Below, one piece after another: positions 11,750 through 24,050 of a DNA stretch of 64,000 bases. Within the stretch, counting starts at the first letter, position 1; the number at the start of each line of letters is the position of its first letter. This DNA is from Tricholoma matsutake. Taxonomy: Eukaryota; Basidiomycota; Agaricomycetes; Agaricales; Tricholomataceae. The translations under genes were made by a program, and so were the position numbers. Location: contig AP026549.1 of NCBI GenBank assembly GCA_026075535.2, positions 3,286,001 to 3,350,000 of the forward strand, written 5' to 3'. The notes beneath the pieces are model-generated. The model saw only the letters and a list, made by a program, of their open reading frames with translations, was not told the DNA's origin and did not search any database.

Positions 11750-11882
11750 TGATGATACTCAACCTGGAAACCCAAACAAAACCTACAAAATGGTCTCAAA
11801 TGGTATAACACAAGTTAGAGGAAGGGTAAGAGGTGGTACTAAATATCACCACTGTAAACCAGAAGTAGGCAAATGAGGTCCA
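11750..11882 (+). repeat. Dispersed repeat, copy A (partner at 14222-14345)
   Basis: A stretch beginning gatgatactcaacctgg and running through tataacacaagttagagg and ggtactaaatatcaccac recurs in the same orientation at 14222-14345 with scattered substitutions. Both copies sit just before other shared segments, so they belong to one older repeat family. Confidence 0.65.
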
Positions 11883-11889
11883 AAGAGGT

Positions 11890-13313
11890 TTGAAGTAGTG
11901 TTGCCTTGACCAACTTGGGGCATTTTTGTATTTTTAAAATAACTTGACACAATTTCTCTAGTGATGTGCCCAGCCCGGCCCAAAGCCATGAGCCGGGCCA
12001 AGCCAGGCCATTAGTGACAGTCCAGCAATGGCTTTGGCCCAGCTCAGAGTAGCTGAAAGCCAAAGCTGCCAGCTCAGGCCGTGGCTTTAGTCATACTAAT
12101 TTTATCATTGAAGTATGCATAAATTACTGCTTTTTGAACCTTGTGTGAACCCATTCTGTTTTGTAATTTGAAGTACATCATGTAGCTTGTCGTTTGTTTG
12201 ACATGGCTCACATGAGCATGACATTGGTAAACAGCTGTCAACAATGTGTCAGTACAATGATCTCTGTGGGTGTGGCAGAACTCGGTGAGTTCTGCTTTGT
12301 TTCTTATCATCTTATACTTGATTATAATCTATTTACATGGCCTAGTGAAACGAGAGACCCACGGCATGCCCTTCTTTCACATTTTGATGCTTTCACTATG
12401 TAGTGGCTACAACCTGGGTATGGCAGAACTTGGTGAGTTCTGCTTCGCTTCTTATTATTTTATACTCCATTCTAATCCATATATATGTTGTTTGATCCCC
12501 TCATGAAATGAAAGACTTAGGTTAAATTGTCAGCTCAAATTCAAGTTTCGACGTGCATCTTTGTTCTGACTCAAACATTGACAAACACATTCTCTTCTCG
12601 CATTTCTACTCACTGACGTATGTTAAAACTTAAAACATCATTTATCTTATTCATTGTTGTGCCCCTCTCCCCCCGTTGTTCAGATCGTCCTTCTGCCTCA
12701 AGATTGCTGTGTCTTATTGATGCAGGACTTGTTCAGAAGGTGCTAAACAACGTGCTCTGTCACTTTCTGCCATGCTACACCTCCTTCACCACCCATCACG
12801 CCCTCTGCCACTCTCACTACCTGATGTGAGAATTTGATGAGAATGTGTGCCAAAAGCCATGGCTTGGGCCAAGCCAGGCCAGGGCCAAGCTGTGAGTGGC
12901 GGCTTTGGCTCGGCCCAGCTCTCAAGAAAGCCAAAGCCAAGTCAGGCCAAGCCAAAGCCGTGGCTTTTGGGCCAAGCCAGGCTGGAACATCACTAATTCT
13001 CTCAGCCTGCTTAGTGTTGAGAGAGGACCCAGCAATTTTGTGGCTCCCTATGTAAATAATTTCAGAATTTTATACAATGTATTGGAATTGATATTGCCTT
13101 TGACTCATTTTTGCTGGTCGACTTGCAAAAAAGGAGTCAAAGGCAATATCAATTCCAATAAACTGTATAGAATTCTGAAAATATTTACATAGATAGGGAG
13201 CCCCAAAAGTTGATGGGTCCTCACTCAACACTAAGCAAGCTGAGTGCATTGTGTCAAGTCATTTTAAAAATACAAAAATGCCCCAAGTCGGTCAAGGCAA
13301 CACTGGGTTGAAG
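11890..13313. repeat. Foldback (inverted-repeat) element, split by a nested insertion
   Basis: The left arm begins gtgttgccttgaccaacttg and is mirrored at the right end by caagtcggtcaaggcaacac near 13290. Inner arms continue the symmetry: 13005-13112 (cagcctgcttagtgttgag ... attgatattgcctttgact) is the reverse complement of 13133-13250, with a short loop near 13113-13132. The left arm is interrupted at 11959-12995 by an unrelated TIR element. Removing that insert would restore a near-continuous palindrome with arms of roughly 180 bp. No coding capacity. Confidence 0.75.
11959..12995. mobile_element. Non-autonomous hAT-like element nested in the foldback, with GGCCAAGCC subterminal repeats
   Basis: The left end reads TAGTGATGTGCCCAGCC and the right end, reversed, TAGTGATGTTCCAGCC. 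Flanks aatttctc (11951-11958) and attctctc (12996-13003) match at six of eight positions, fitting an aged 8-bp target duplication. Within about 140 bp of each end the words ggccaagcc, gccaaagcc and their complements recur in both orientations (11975-12090 and 12850-12990). The middle is AT-richer, with two similar words (gtggcagaactcggtgagtt and tggcagaacttggtgagttc) near 12270 and 12420. No transposase frame. Confidence 0.7.
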
Positions 13314-13429
13314 AGGTTTGAAGGTCTGTGAAGAGCTATGAAAATGTTCAAAGAAGTTTGAGGAAGTTTGCTTAACTTCAAGAGGTTTTAGAGCATGCAA
13401 AGAAGACTGGAAGGCGATATGGATGAAGG

Positions 13430-15100
13430 ATGACAATGTGCAATAATGACAAGATGCAATAGATGATGGACAATAGTTTCCAGAGGCTAGTACAAAGTTT
13501 TGAAGAAGTTCACAATGATTTGCAGAACTTAGAACTAAGATAAGAGGCTTGGACTCAAGAGAAAGACTCTTAATCAGACAATAGAGATGTGAAGACAATA
13601 TCTTTCTTCTTTCTACTGGGTAGTTAGTACAAGGGTATATAAGTGTTGAAGAGATAGTACTAAAAAGGAAATAAAACATGAGGAGTACACGAGGCAAGAT
13701 ATAAGGCCCAAAGAATAAACCTGCATCACTGAGGAAATAACAAATGATAGGAAAGAAAGCAGCCAAAATCACAATATATCCAAAAGAACCTGTCTTATTG
13801 TTCCAATAAATCATCTAAATACTGCAAAACACCTCATTGCATCCTAAAAGGTGTATTTCACTCTTGTCCTGTGTTCAATAAGCTTGCCATTTGGTGCTAA
13901 GAGGTGTAGGAGTGTGGAATGGGTGTCCAAAGATAAGGATATGGCAGTCAAGTGTGTTCAAAGTGCTGCAAAGTTGTTCAAAGTGTTTTGAAGTAGTTTG
14001 AAATTGTTCAAAATATCACAAAATGACTTTGAAGTAGTTTCCCGAAGTTCATAGATGTTTGTAAGTATTCAGAGTGCCATGGGAGTTTTATAAAAGGTTG
14101 CTGTAATGTATGGGAGTGGTTTCATAGCTCTAGCTGTGAGGTGGACCTATCAACAACCTCTAACAACCTAGATCATACTTCAAACAACATTGGCTGCCAT
14201 ATTTCCTATTTGAATGATCTTCAGTGATGATACTTGACCTGGAAACCCAAACAAAACCCACAAATAGGTCTCAGATGGTATAACACAAGTTAGAGGAAGG
14301 TTGAGAGGTGGTACTAAATATCACCACGATAAACCAAATGTTGGTGAATGAGGTGCAAAGCTGTGCGAAGTGATGCAAAATGATCTGCTAAAATGTTTGA
14401 AGAAGTTTGCAACAATTTGAAGTAGTTTTGGGAGGTTAGGAAAATAAGGGCAATGTCAAAGGATGAGGGCAAAGGATGATAATGGTGTGCGATAGAGACA
14501 ATAGACAATGGTGACAATGTGCAATAGTTTTGAGATGTTTTAATATGAAGTTCAAAGAAGTTTGTGATGATTTGCAGAACTTAGTGCTAAGACAAAAGAT
14601 TTGGACTCAGGTTTTTGAGCTCTTAAGTCAGACAATATATGAGAGGCAAAGATGATCTCTTTCCTGCTGTTCTAGGTAGCTAGTACAAGGCTATATATGT
14701 TTCAAAGAGATAGTACTTAAAAGGAAATAGAACATGAGGACTACATGAGGCAAGATATAAAACAATGAAGAACTTTCCAAATCAGAAAATAAATGAGAAA
14801 TGATGAGAAGGGAAACATGTAGAGTCACAATATATCAAAGGTACTTGTCCTATTGCTCCAATATATCATTGAAATGTCAAAACACCACAATCACATCCTA
14901 AAAGCATGTTGTCATGGCTCCTCATGTCCAGTGGTGCTTGATATGCAACATGTTAACTTTTGCAAGGTGTGCTGCATGTGTCTGAAGGGTGGTGCGATAG
15001 GTATACAGTGGCCAAAGGTATTCAAGGTGCTGTGAAGTTGTTCAAAGTGTCACAAAATAGTTTTGGAGTAGTTTCATGTGGTTTGTAGACATTTTGCAGG
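13430..15100 (+). repeat. Two diverged direct copies of an unknown ~650-bp repeat
   Basis: Copy 1 (about 13430-14100) and copy 2 (about 14460-15100) share ordered segments: gacaatgtgcaata, gatttgcagaacttag, a run near agatagtactaaaaaggaaa, acatgagga then tacacgaggcaagatataa, and cctaaaag followed by ttcaaagt words. Spacing is similar and orientation the same; identity looks like 75-85% by eye. The dispersed repeat at 14222-14345 lies between them. The long minus frame at 13254-13814 has no recognisable family and is not conserved in copy 2, so I treat the unit as non-coding. Confidence 0.6.
14222..14345 (+). repeat. Dispersed repeat, copy B (partner at 11750-11882)
   Basis: Same orientation and same word order as copy A, with scattered substitutions, ending near gataaaccaaatgttggtga. 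It lies between the two long direct repeats. Confidence 0.65.
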
Positions 15101-16870
15101 GCTCATAGAGGTTTGTACACATTTGTAGTGATTTGTGGATGTGTTGGAGCATGTTAAAGTGTTCCCAGAGCTTGAAGCACAATGTGGACCTATCATTGGA
15201 CACATACTTCACACTGTTTTGAGTATATCAAACACATTTTGACATGTGTGCATGCATACAATCCACTTGAAGCAGTTTCCAATCTTTCTATTCATTTTAT
15301 AACAAAAGGGTCCACTTTTAGTTATTCTTTCTTATTATTTCTTTGTCATGTGTTATATTCACTCTTTCTGGACTTGCTTTATTGTTCTAATTTGCTTAAA
15401 TTGCTTTGCCTTGAGTTTTCCACATGTATGCCTCATGTTCTCTAGCCTTTTTAGGTAGTTTCTTTACTTTATATAAAAAGATGTATTAGATACAAAGAAA
15501 AACAAGAAAGTGGTCATCTTCCTTCCAGATCATATTGATTTGAGAGTACAGTTTAGTCTTATTCAGTCTGAACATGTTTTACATGAAACCTCTTCGAAAA
15601 TCCTTGTATTTCACTCTCACTCACCTCAATTTGCATTCATTTTGCTTCTATTATTTGTCAAGTCCCTCAATCTCATGGTTTGAGGGTTGGCTGACTGGTG
15701 ATATCTAGAGGGCCTCACAACCTTTCTCTGACTTGTGTTATATCATCCAGTGCCTTATTGGCACTTTTGGTAGTTTTTCCAGGTTGAGCATCATCAACAA
15801 CTGTTTATGGATCACAAACCATGGTAGTTCTGGGGTTGATATGGTGTGTTATGCAACATGTAGGTTTCTAGTGCAGGAAATTCATTGTCAAAGATTGCAG
15901 GAGCTTCAACATCTGGGTCCATGGGTATGAGAATGGTAATGGTCCTCTTATCAACAGTATCAGTTTAGTGGTTTTTTCTCATTATTTAATATGTATACAC
16001 AAATCTTTTGCTCAGGCAACATTATAAAGCCTTTTATTGTAAAAGCTGTGGTGCACAGGCTTTTCAGGCCACTCATCTAACCTTTTCCATGCCAAGACCC
16101 TAATGTCTAACACACCTGTTATATAGAATAGATTTGAGACATTAAAGAAAGGTTTCTCATAGGAGTACAATATTACTGCCATAAGATTGATCACCACTAC
16201 TTTTATAAAATACAGTGAGCACTACAAAGAAATGTGTTTAAATGCCAATATTATGGACCCTTCTAACATTATCATATTGGGCAAGAGGTTGAACTTCTGT
16301 TTAGCAAACTAAAGATAAGGCAATATGTCAGAGATTAAGCCCAAAAATTACTGGATAACATACAAACTGCAGAGATAGTAATAAAAAGAACTGCATGAAT
16401 GAATTGGAAAAAACAAACCATCTGAAGGAATACAAATTAGAAATAATGAGCACAAGCCAGAAAGATTTCAGCAATATAGTAACAGACATTCTAGAATTGT
16501 TAAGACCCAGCAACAATCATTAGCATGCCAGCATACAAACTAATCACATACAACCTGGGCACATCAAATTGAAATTTCAGTTGAATACCATACAAGCACT
16601 CTAAATGCATACCCACATCCTGTAGAGGGAGGTTAAATGATAAGGAGGTGCATTCCACAAGAGTATTTGAGAGCATTACAGACCTTCTGAGAATGAAGAC
16701 ATGAACAGATAGTCAGTGCCTCAAGAAAAAATTACACACTTCCTAAGGATAGACAGGCAGTGCAAGGTGAGCAAAAACAAGTTTTCACAGGCATCGAAAT
16801 AAATCACCCACAATCTGAGTATGCACATATATCACAACATGGTCACAGTGACTTCACACAGGCATTGAGA
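15101..16870. other. AT-rich non-coding stretch
   Basis: Only short frames on both strands, none with a recognisable motif or splice chain. Composition is AT-rich and no inverted or tandem repeat stood out before the minisatellite at about 16,880. Confidence 0.45.
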
Positions 16871-16879
16871 ATGATCACA

Positions 16880-17665
16880 CACATACTGAGGATGCACAGA
16901 CATTCCAAAATGGTCAGAGTGATTTCACACCAATGATCACACACATACTGAGGATGCACAGACATCCCAAAATGGTCAGAGTGACTTCACACAGGCATTG
17001 AGAATGATTACACACTTGCTGAGGATGCACAGACATCCCAAAATGGTCAGAGTTACTTCACACAGGCATTGAGAATGATCATGCACAGTCTGAGGATGCA
17101 CAGACATCCCAAAATAGTCAGAGTGACTTCACACCAGCATTGAGAATGATCATGCACATCCTGAGGATACACAGACATCCCAAAATGGTCAGAGTGACTT
17201 CACACAGGCATTGAGAATGATCATGCACTTGCTGAGGATGCACAGACATCCCAAAATAGTCAGAGTGACTTCACACCAGCATTGAGAATGATCACGCACA
17301 TCCTGAGAATGCACAGACATCCCAAAATGGTCAGAGTGACTTCACACAGGCATTGAGAATGATCACGCACTCACTGAGGATGCACAGACATCCCAAAATG
17401 GTCAGAATGACTTTACACAGGCATTCTGGGAATGATCACACACATGCTGAGGATGCACAAACATCCCAAAATGGTCAGAGTGACTTTACACAGGCATTGA
17501 GAATAATCATGCACTCACTCCCTGAGGATGCACAGACATCCCAAAATGGTCAGAGTGACTTCACACAGGCATTGACAATGATCACGCACATACTGAGGAT
17601 GCAGATAACCCAAAATGGTCAGAGTAGCATTGAGAATGATCACACACATACTGAGGATACATAGA
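16880..17665 (+). repeat. Minisatellite, about 12 copies of a ~65-bp unit
   Basis: The word cagacatcccaaaatggtca recurs at roughly 61-75 bp spacing from about 16,900 to 17,650, each copy followed by gagtgacttcacac(a/c) and attgagaatgatcac. Unit length varies because the tail between gatcac and the next cacagac differs. The frame at 17353-17664 simply reads through the repeats and is not a gene. Confidence 0.85.
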
Positions 17666-17798
17666 CATCCAAAAAATGGTCAGACTCTGGGTAACTTTGC
17701 ACCAGGATAGAGAAAGATCACATACTTTCTGTCCTCAACACATGTCAAGGTTGACAAGATGCAGTACATCCAACTCACCTTTGGATTCCATACATATG

Positions 17799-18199
17799 TG
17801 TTAGTAAACCACCCCATTACCTAATAAAATTTCATTTTTATTTTATTCTGTCAAATTACGCTACATTATGCTAAATGATGCCAAATGATGCTGCACTTTG
17901 ATAGCATGAGAATTTTATTTCACACGCATCAATATGTATGCACATGTACGAGTGCATCGGTAACAACAATGTACAATATATGTAACATAGTATATAAACC
18001 CTAAATACACACCTAAGGGACCCTAGTTGTGTTCTCTTAGGTATTTTCGGTGTGAAAGGCCTATCTCAACAAACTCACCTATTAATAACTCCTTGCATCA
18101 AAACCATCAATTTCCCCATCATGAGCGCAGATCCTGCCCCCTTCTTGTAGAGAGAACCCACACAGTCTTAGCTAGCAGATAGTGGGTGTCGCCCTAACA
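17799..18199 (+). repeat. 5' LTR of the first gypsy element
   Basis: 401 bp, TGTTAG...CTAACA. It carries a TATA-like string (tatataaacc) near 17,993 as a likely promoter core. Compared with the 3' LTR it lacks 11 bp near ttaggtatt. Confidence 0.93.
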
Positions 18200-18677
18200 G
18201 AAGAACACAACTACCCATATCAGTGTGCCTTCTCTTACTTGCGCATACGTCATTGTTTCACTGCGCCACATCTGATTACTGATCCTTTCGGCATGAGCTG
18301 GAAGTACTTGTATATATGTAATCTACCTTTTCTTTCATAAGCCGACGCCAGGCCTCACCTTACATTGCGACTGCCAGTGATCGAGAGGCAGCACTCGTCA
18401 TTAGGACAGCTGCAACCAGACAACCGATTGGATCTGGTTTAGTTACAATGTACATCACTCTATTCGGATGACTATTTTAGTTACAAGCCGAATTCAGTGT
18501 TATCTCCGAGATCAGGCACTGTTGGAAGGGTTATTGATCCGAAGTGTCAAATTAGGCGCCCGACGAACGATTGATGAACGATTGATGAACCATCATGTGA
18601 CCCATAAACATTTGGAGAGGTCTCAAAAAAAAATCTTGAATTTGTCGAAGAAGTGATTCATCACAGACTTTACCATT
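18200..18677. other. 5' leader of the first gypsy element
   Basis: Region between the 5' LTR and the gag start. No frame of note; the bases directly after the LTR (gaagaacacaac) do not show the usual TGG-type primer-binding start, so the priming tRNA is undetermined. Confidence 0.5.
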
Positions 18678-19776
18678 ATGTCCGAACCCTCAACTTCTAA
18701 TCCCAGCCCTAATCCTGTTCCCACACCAGCACTAGAGGCAAAAATTGATGCGCTCACAGCACAAATGTCGCAATTAGTGTCAGTGTTGGCAGCATCACAG
18801 CCCAGACAAGCAGAAGTACAGCCAGAGACGACAGGAGAAAGAGATGATGAGATGGAGGAGATGGTGGAGTGGATGTCACAGGAGGATGAGACGGTGGAGA
18901 AATCCGGAAATGGAAAAGTGTGCTTACCTAAGTACGCGTCCCCACAAATCTTTGACAGTACCATGGAGAATACAAAATCCTTCATCAGCTCTATAGTATT
19001 GTACATCCATGGGAGGAAGCCAGAGTTTCATACAGCTGAGTCTAGGATTATGTTTGCTCTCTCATACATTCAGGGGGGGAAAGCACAGTTCTGGAGAAAT
19101 GAGGCTATTAATCAAATTGCCACGGGAAATAAACCATTTGCAACATTCAAGGAATTTTTGGAGAGATTGGAGGCACAGTTTGGAGACCCTAATCCAAAGG
19201 CGACAGCCAATGCTAAATTAAAGACCATGTGCCAAGGTTCCCTAATGGCAGATGAATTTATTTTGCAGTTCAAAGCAGAGGCTTCGCAGATGGACATGGG
19301 AGAAGCCACATTGGTAGAATTTTTTGAAAGCAGGATTAAATCCCTCCTTATTCAAGTCTATCTACCGACTACCTTCTATGCCAGAGAAGTTGGACGAGTG
19401 GTATAATTGGGCAATGCGCCTTGACCGGCAATATCGGCAGGAGCAGGCAGAGTCAAAGTTGATGTATGGAAGTAGTAAATTTGGAAAGTCATCAGGAGGA
19501 AAGTCTGAGAAAGGAAAGGCACCTCAGGTGCAAGCTCCGAGGGCACAGCCACTGGCCATGGCAGTGACACCTATAGTTATGGAGTCATCAGCACCAGCAG
19601 AGGCAATGGAGGTTGATCAAGCAGGGAGACGAGCCCCACTTAAATGTTTTAACTGTGGGCAGTTAGGACACATTTCTAGGAATTGTAGGCAGAAAAGAAA
19701 AATTAGGGAAGCTACAATCGAGGAAGTGAAGCCGGAGGAAGGCAAGCAGAAGAATTTTGTGGAAGAGTCCCAGTGA
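18678..19776 (+). pseudogene. gag: gag of the first gypsy element (frameshifted)
   Basis: The first frame, 18678-19406, begins MSEPSTSNPSPNPVPTPALE, an unstructured N-terminus, followed by the capsid-like retrotransposon Gag domain. Around 19330-19345 the coding signal moves to the frame 19324-19776, which continues SMPEKLDEWYNWAMRLDRQY and ends with a CCHC zinc knuckle, CFNCGQLGHISRNC (19645-19686). The move is a simple frame error within the Gag domain, not a programmed site that I can recognise. Product would form the virus-like particle and bind element RNA. Confidence 0.85.
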
Positions 19777-20000
19777 AGGTTTCCCCATTGGTGACCCAGA
19801 ATCGTTATAATGTATTAGTATCCAAGGAAACCCAGAGCAAATCAGAAAAGGAAATTGAGGAGGAGTACAACCATTCTGAATCACATGACGAAAAGGAGTA
19901 CAACTGTTGTCAATGACATGACAAAGAAAATTGTCACGCATCATTTCCAAAAACCCCTAAATTCTTTATTTGCTCTGCGTGAATAGAACCCAAAATCACC

Positions 20001-23000
20001 TTGACTGTGGGACTGAAGACAGTGGACACACATGCAGCAATTGATGTGGAAGCGTTGCTTGATAGTGGTGCTACAGGATTATTTATTAATCAATCCTTAA
20101 TTACCGGGAATGGTATTAACACACACAAGCTGGCGCAACCTATAATGGTGTACAATATTGATGGAACAGTCAATCGTGGAGGAACTATCAAGGAGGAGGT
20201 GACTATGGTACTAAAGTATCAGGAGCATCAGGAGCAAGCTGTATTTGAAGTGTGCAATCTTGGGAAAACCAATCTAATAATAGGATGTCTGTGGTTATGG
20301 AAGCATAATCCCGAAATTGATTGGAAAACTGGGAAAGTACAAATGACTCATTGTCCTAAGGAATGTAATGTGTATGGGAGGAAGATGAAGAAGGAAAAAA
20401 GGAAAAAGAGAGAGAAAGAACATCCGAGGAAGTATTCTGTTACGATGGAGGAAGTGGAGGATGAGGAAATGCCAAATGGGGAAGTTCCGATCATGATTGA
20501 GAAAGAAGAGCAGAAGCAAACCTTTAGAGCAATTCGTGGAGGACAGTCATGGGACAAGAATATTGTGAAGGTGGAGAAGCCAGTGGAGGAATCGGTGCCA
20601 AAAGTGTATCACAAATATCTGTCAGTGTTTCAGAAGAAGGAGTCTGAGTGAATGCCAGTGTGGAAGCCATGGGATCATGCGATTGAGATGAAGCCAGGGT
20701 TTGTGCTGAAGAAGTTGAAGGTATATCCATTATCTCCGATGGAACAAGAAGAAGTGGATGTGTTCCTGAAGGAGCAATTGCGCAAAGGATACATACGACC
20801 TTCGAAATCACCGCAGACATCACCAATATTCTTCGTGCCAAAGAAAGACCAAAGGAAGAGGATGTGTACAGATTATAGGTATCTGAATGAGTGAACAGTG
20901 AAGAATGCGCACCCCCTGCCGTTGATCTCAGAAATAATTGACAAGGTGGGAAAAGCCAGGGTCTTTACAAAATTGGATTTACGATGGGGATACAATAATG
21001 TACGAATAAAGAAAGGAGATGAGTGGAAGGCTGCATTTGCCATGCATCGAGGATCCTTTGAGCCACTTGTCATGTTTTTCGGGATGACTAATAGTCCCCC
21101 GACCTTCCAAAATATGATGAACAACATTTTCAAGGATGTAATAGACAAAGGTGTGGTAATAATATTTATTGATGACATTCTGATATTCACGGAGGATGAA
21201 GAAAATCATGAGGCGATAGTGCAGGAGGTGTTACGGAGATTAGCGGAGAATGATCTATTTTTGAAACCAGAGAAGTGTGTGTTTGGGGCAAGCGAGATTG
21301 AGTTCCTAGGATTATTGATCGGCCCTGACGGGATCAAAATGGATCCGATCAAGGTACAGGTGATCACAGATTGGCCTGCACCCACCTGTGTCAAGGAGGT
21401 TCAAGCCTTCCTGGGACTTGCAAATTATTATCCTCACTTTGTGCACAATTTTTCTAAAATTGCCACACCCTTACATAACCTTACACAAAAAGGAGTAGTG
21501 TGGAGGTGGGGAGAGCAGCAGCAGACAGTGTTTGAGGAGTTGAAGAGGAAGTTTGTGGAGGGACCAATATTAGCCCCAGTGGATTTCACACGCCCTTTAC
21601 GAGTGGAATCCGATGCATTTGATTTTGCTACTGGAGCAGTATTATCAATGCTGTGCGAAGATGACAAATGGCATCCTTGTGCATATTTGTCCCGAGGATT
21701 GAATGATGTGGAGAGGAATTATGATGTGCATGACAAAGAGATGTTGGGAATAATACAAGCATTGGAGGCGTGGAGGCATTATTTGGAGGGATGTATGCAT
21801 CAGATTGAGATCTGGATGGATGATCAAAATCTGCAATACTTCATGTCCACTAAAAAGCTTAATCGCTGGCAAGCACATTGGGCACTATTCCTATTGCGTT
21901 TCAATTTTCACTTGGTCCATAAAGTGGGAAGCTTAATGAGGAAAGCAGATGCATTATCCAGACGTATTGATCATAAAAGGGGGGTGGAAGAGGACAATAA
22001 GAATGTTACCTTGTTCAAACCCGAATACTTTTGCATTTGCGCTACGCGTCAAGGGCATCTATTAATAGATAGCTCGGAAATGGAAATGTTGTCTAGAATT
22101 AGACAATGTTTGGAAATGGACAATGAAGTAGTGGAAGCCATGAAAGCTCTGAAGGGAGAGAAGAAAGGTAATATTAAAGGAGATGAATGGCTGAGGAACA
22201 AGGGTTGGTGTTGTTTCAAGGAAAAGTGTATGTACCGAAGGATCAGGATTTGTAAAGGGAGATCGTCCGGTTACATCATAATACACTGACTGCTGGACAC
22301 CCAGGGAGATGGAAGACGTTGGAATTAGTAATGAGAAATTATTGGTGGCCCAGAATTTCAAAGTATGTGTTGGGATATGTGGATGGATGTGATACGTGCA
22401 TGAGGGGGAAGAAATTTCCAGAGAAACCTGCAGGAAAATTAATGCCGAACCCTATACCTAAAGCACCGTGGCAAGATATATCTGTGGATTTTATTACCGG
22501 ATTACCTGAGGCTCAAGGGTACAATGCAATATTCATAGTATGCAACCGCTTCACAAAGGAGGTCCATATTATTCCTACTACTACAGACCTCATCATTGGG
22601 CTTGGCATGCCTCTATCTAAATCAGGTATGGCGGTTACATGGGTTACCCGATACCGTTATCTCCGATTGCGGACCACAATTTGCTTCCGCATTTATGCAA
22701 GAACTGAACAACATATTGGGAATTCAAACTAAATTATCTATGGCATATCACCCGCAGACTGATGGGCAGACAGAGAGAATGAACCAGGAGTTGGAGCAGT
22801 ACCTACATATGTTTGTCAACTACTGACAAACCGACTGGCCTGAATGGCTGGCAATTGCCGAGTTTTCCCACAATAACAAATTCCATTTGGCTACTCATAT
22901 GTCACCCTTTTTCGCAAATTATGGATATCATCCTCGCATGGGAGTAGAACCCAGAAGGGAAGTCAAAGTACAGTCAGTAGAAGACTTTGTATCTAAGATG

Positions 23001-23627
23001 CAAAAGGTACAAGAGGAAGCAGAGGCAGCATTGAAGAAAGCACGTGATGACATGATGCGACACGTGGATTGTACTTGAGCACGCGCTCCAGAGTACAACG
23101 TTGGTGACTTGGTGTGGCTAAGTACCAAGGACCTTAATACTCCACGACCTTCGAGGAAACTTATGGAGAAACAAGTTGGCCCATATGCGATCTCTAAAGT
23201 AATCTCACCTAATGCGGTAGTGCTAAAACTACCCCGATCATTCAAGATTGATCCCAAGATTAATGTATCCTGCCTACACCCTTATTGCCTGCCCACTATT
23301 CCTGGTCAACAAACTACTCCGCAACCTCCGATAATAGTAGAAGGTGCTCCAGAATATGTAGTTGAAGAAATTCTAGACTCACGTCTTTGATGGAACAAAT
23401 TGGAGTTCTTAATAAAGTGGAAAAACTATACCGATGAAAATAATTCATGGGAGCCCAAAGAGAATTGTAAGCGAGCATGCAATGCGATCACCCAATTCTT
23501 TAAATGTAATCCGAATGCTCCACATCACATTGCAAGAATGGTGTATGAGGGGATGAGATTCCGGCTGTATCAAAATTTCACAGAGGGGACAAACACAATA
23601 TTTTCTTGCCTGGAAGTCGAGGCATAA
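20001..23627 (+). pseudogene. pol: pol of the first gypsy element: protease, RT, RNase H, integrase, chromodomain (broken)
   Basis: Domains in order: aspartic protease with ALLDSGATGLFIN (~20060); RT start [18 protein letters not shown] (~20800); RT core with [20 protein letters not shown] and FIDDILIFT (~21165), a YxDD variant; RNase H with VESDAFDFATGAVLS (~21605); integrase zinc finger with HPGRW...CDTCMRGK (~22300-22410); integrase core with DFITGLPEAQGY and, after a shift near 22640, [20 protein letters not shown]; chromodomain LEFLIKWKNYTDENNSWEP (~23400). Stops include TGA at 20649, 20892, 22824, 23076 and 23388; most replace an arginine that relatives carry (the 20892 stop replaces tryptophan). 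At least two frameshifts (near 22270 and 22640) add to the damage. Confidence 0.9.
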
Positions 23628-23638
23628 AAGGGGGGTAA

Positions 23639-24050
23639 TGTTAGGAAACCACCCCATTACCTAATAAAATTTCATTTTTATTTTATTCTGTCAAATTACG
23701 CTACATTACGCTAAATGATGCCAAATGATGCTGCACTTTGATAGCATGAGAATTTTATTTCACATGCATCAATATGTACACGCATGTACAAGTGCGTCGG
23801 TAACAACAATGTACAATATATGTAACATAGTATATAAACCCTAAATACATGCCTAGGGGACCCTAGTTGTGTTCTCTTAGGTATTCCACCTATGTTTTCG
23901 GTGTGAAAGGCCTATCTCAACAAACTCACCTATTAATAACCCCTTGCATCAAAACCATCAATTCCCCCATCATGAGCGTGGATCCCGCCCCCTTCTTGTA
24001 GAGAGAACCCACATGGTCTTAGCTAGCAGATAGTGGGTGTCACCCTAACA
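23639..24050 (+). repeat. 3' LTR of the first gypsy element
   Basis: 412 bp, TGTTAGGAAACC...CACCCTAACA, preceded by the polypurine tract. It keeps the 11 bp missing from the 5' copy and is the version most like the truncated relative at 39331-39702. Confidence 0.93.

Larger units (their letters stand above)
17799..24050 (+). mobile_element. Ty3/gypsy (chromovirus-type) LTR retrotransposon, structurally complete but coding-dead
   Basis: Two LTRs (17799-18199 and 23639-24050) start TGTTAG and end CTAACA. The element is flanked by a perfect 5-bp target duplication, ATATG (17794-17798 and 24051-24055). A polypurine tract, aaaaggggggtaa, abuts the 3' LTR. Internal order is gag with a CCHC knuckle, protease, reverse transcriptase, RNase H, integrase and chromodomain, the Ty3/gypsy chromovirus order. 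All ORFs carry stops or shifts. The two LTRs differ by roughly 15-20 substitutions plus an 11-bp gap, indicating an old insertion. I did not find a clear tRNA primer site after the 5' LTR. Confidence 0.93.

Noticed and set aside
13254..13814. Minus-strand frame of 186 codons
   Set aside because: It spans the foldback end and the first direct repeat; the second copy of the repeat does not keep the frame.
16880..17665. Regular repeat array that could suggest CRISPR
   Set aside because: Units are tandem with no unique spacers, and the context is a eukaryotic nuclear genome; it is a minisatellite.
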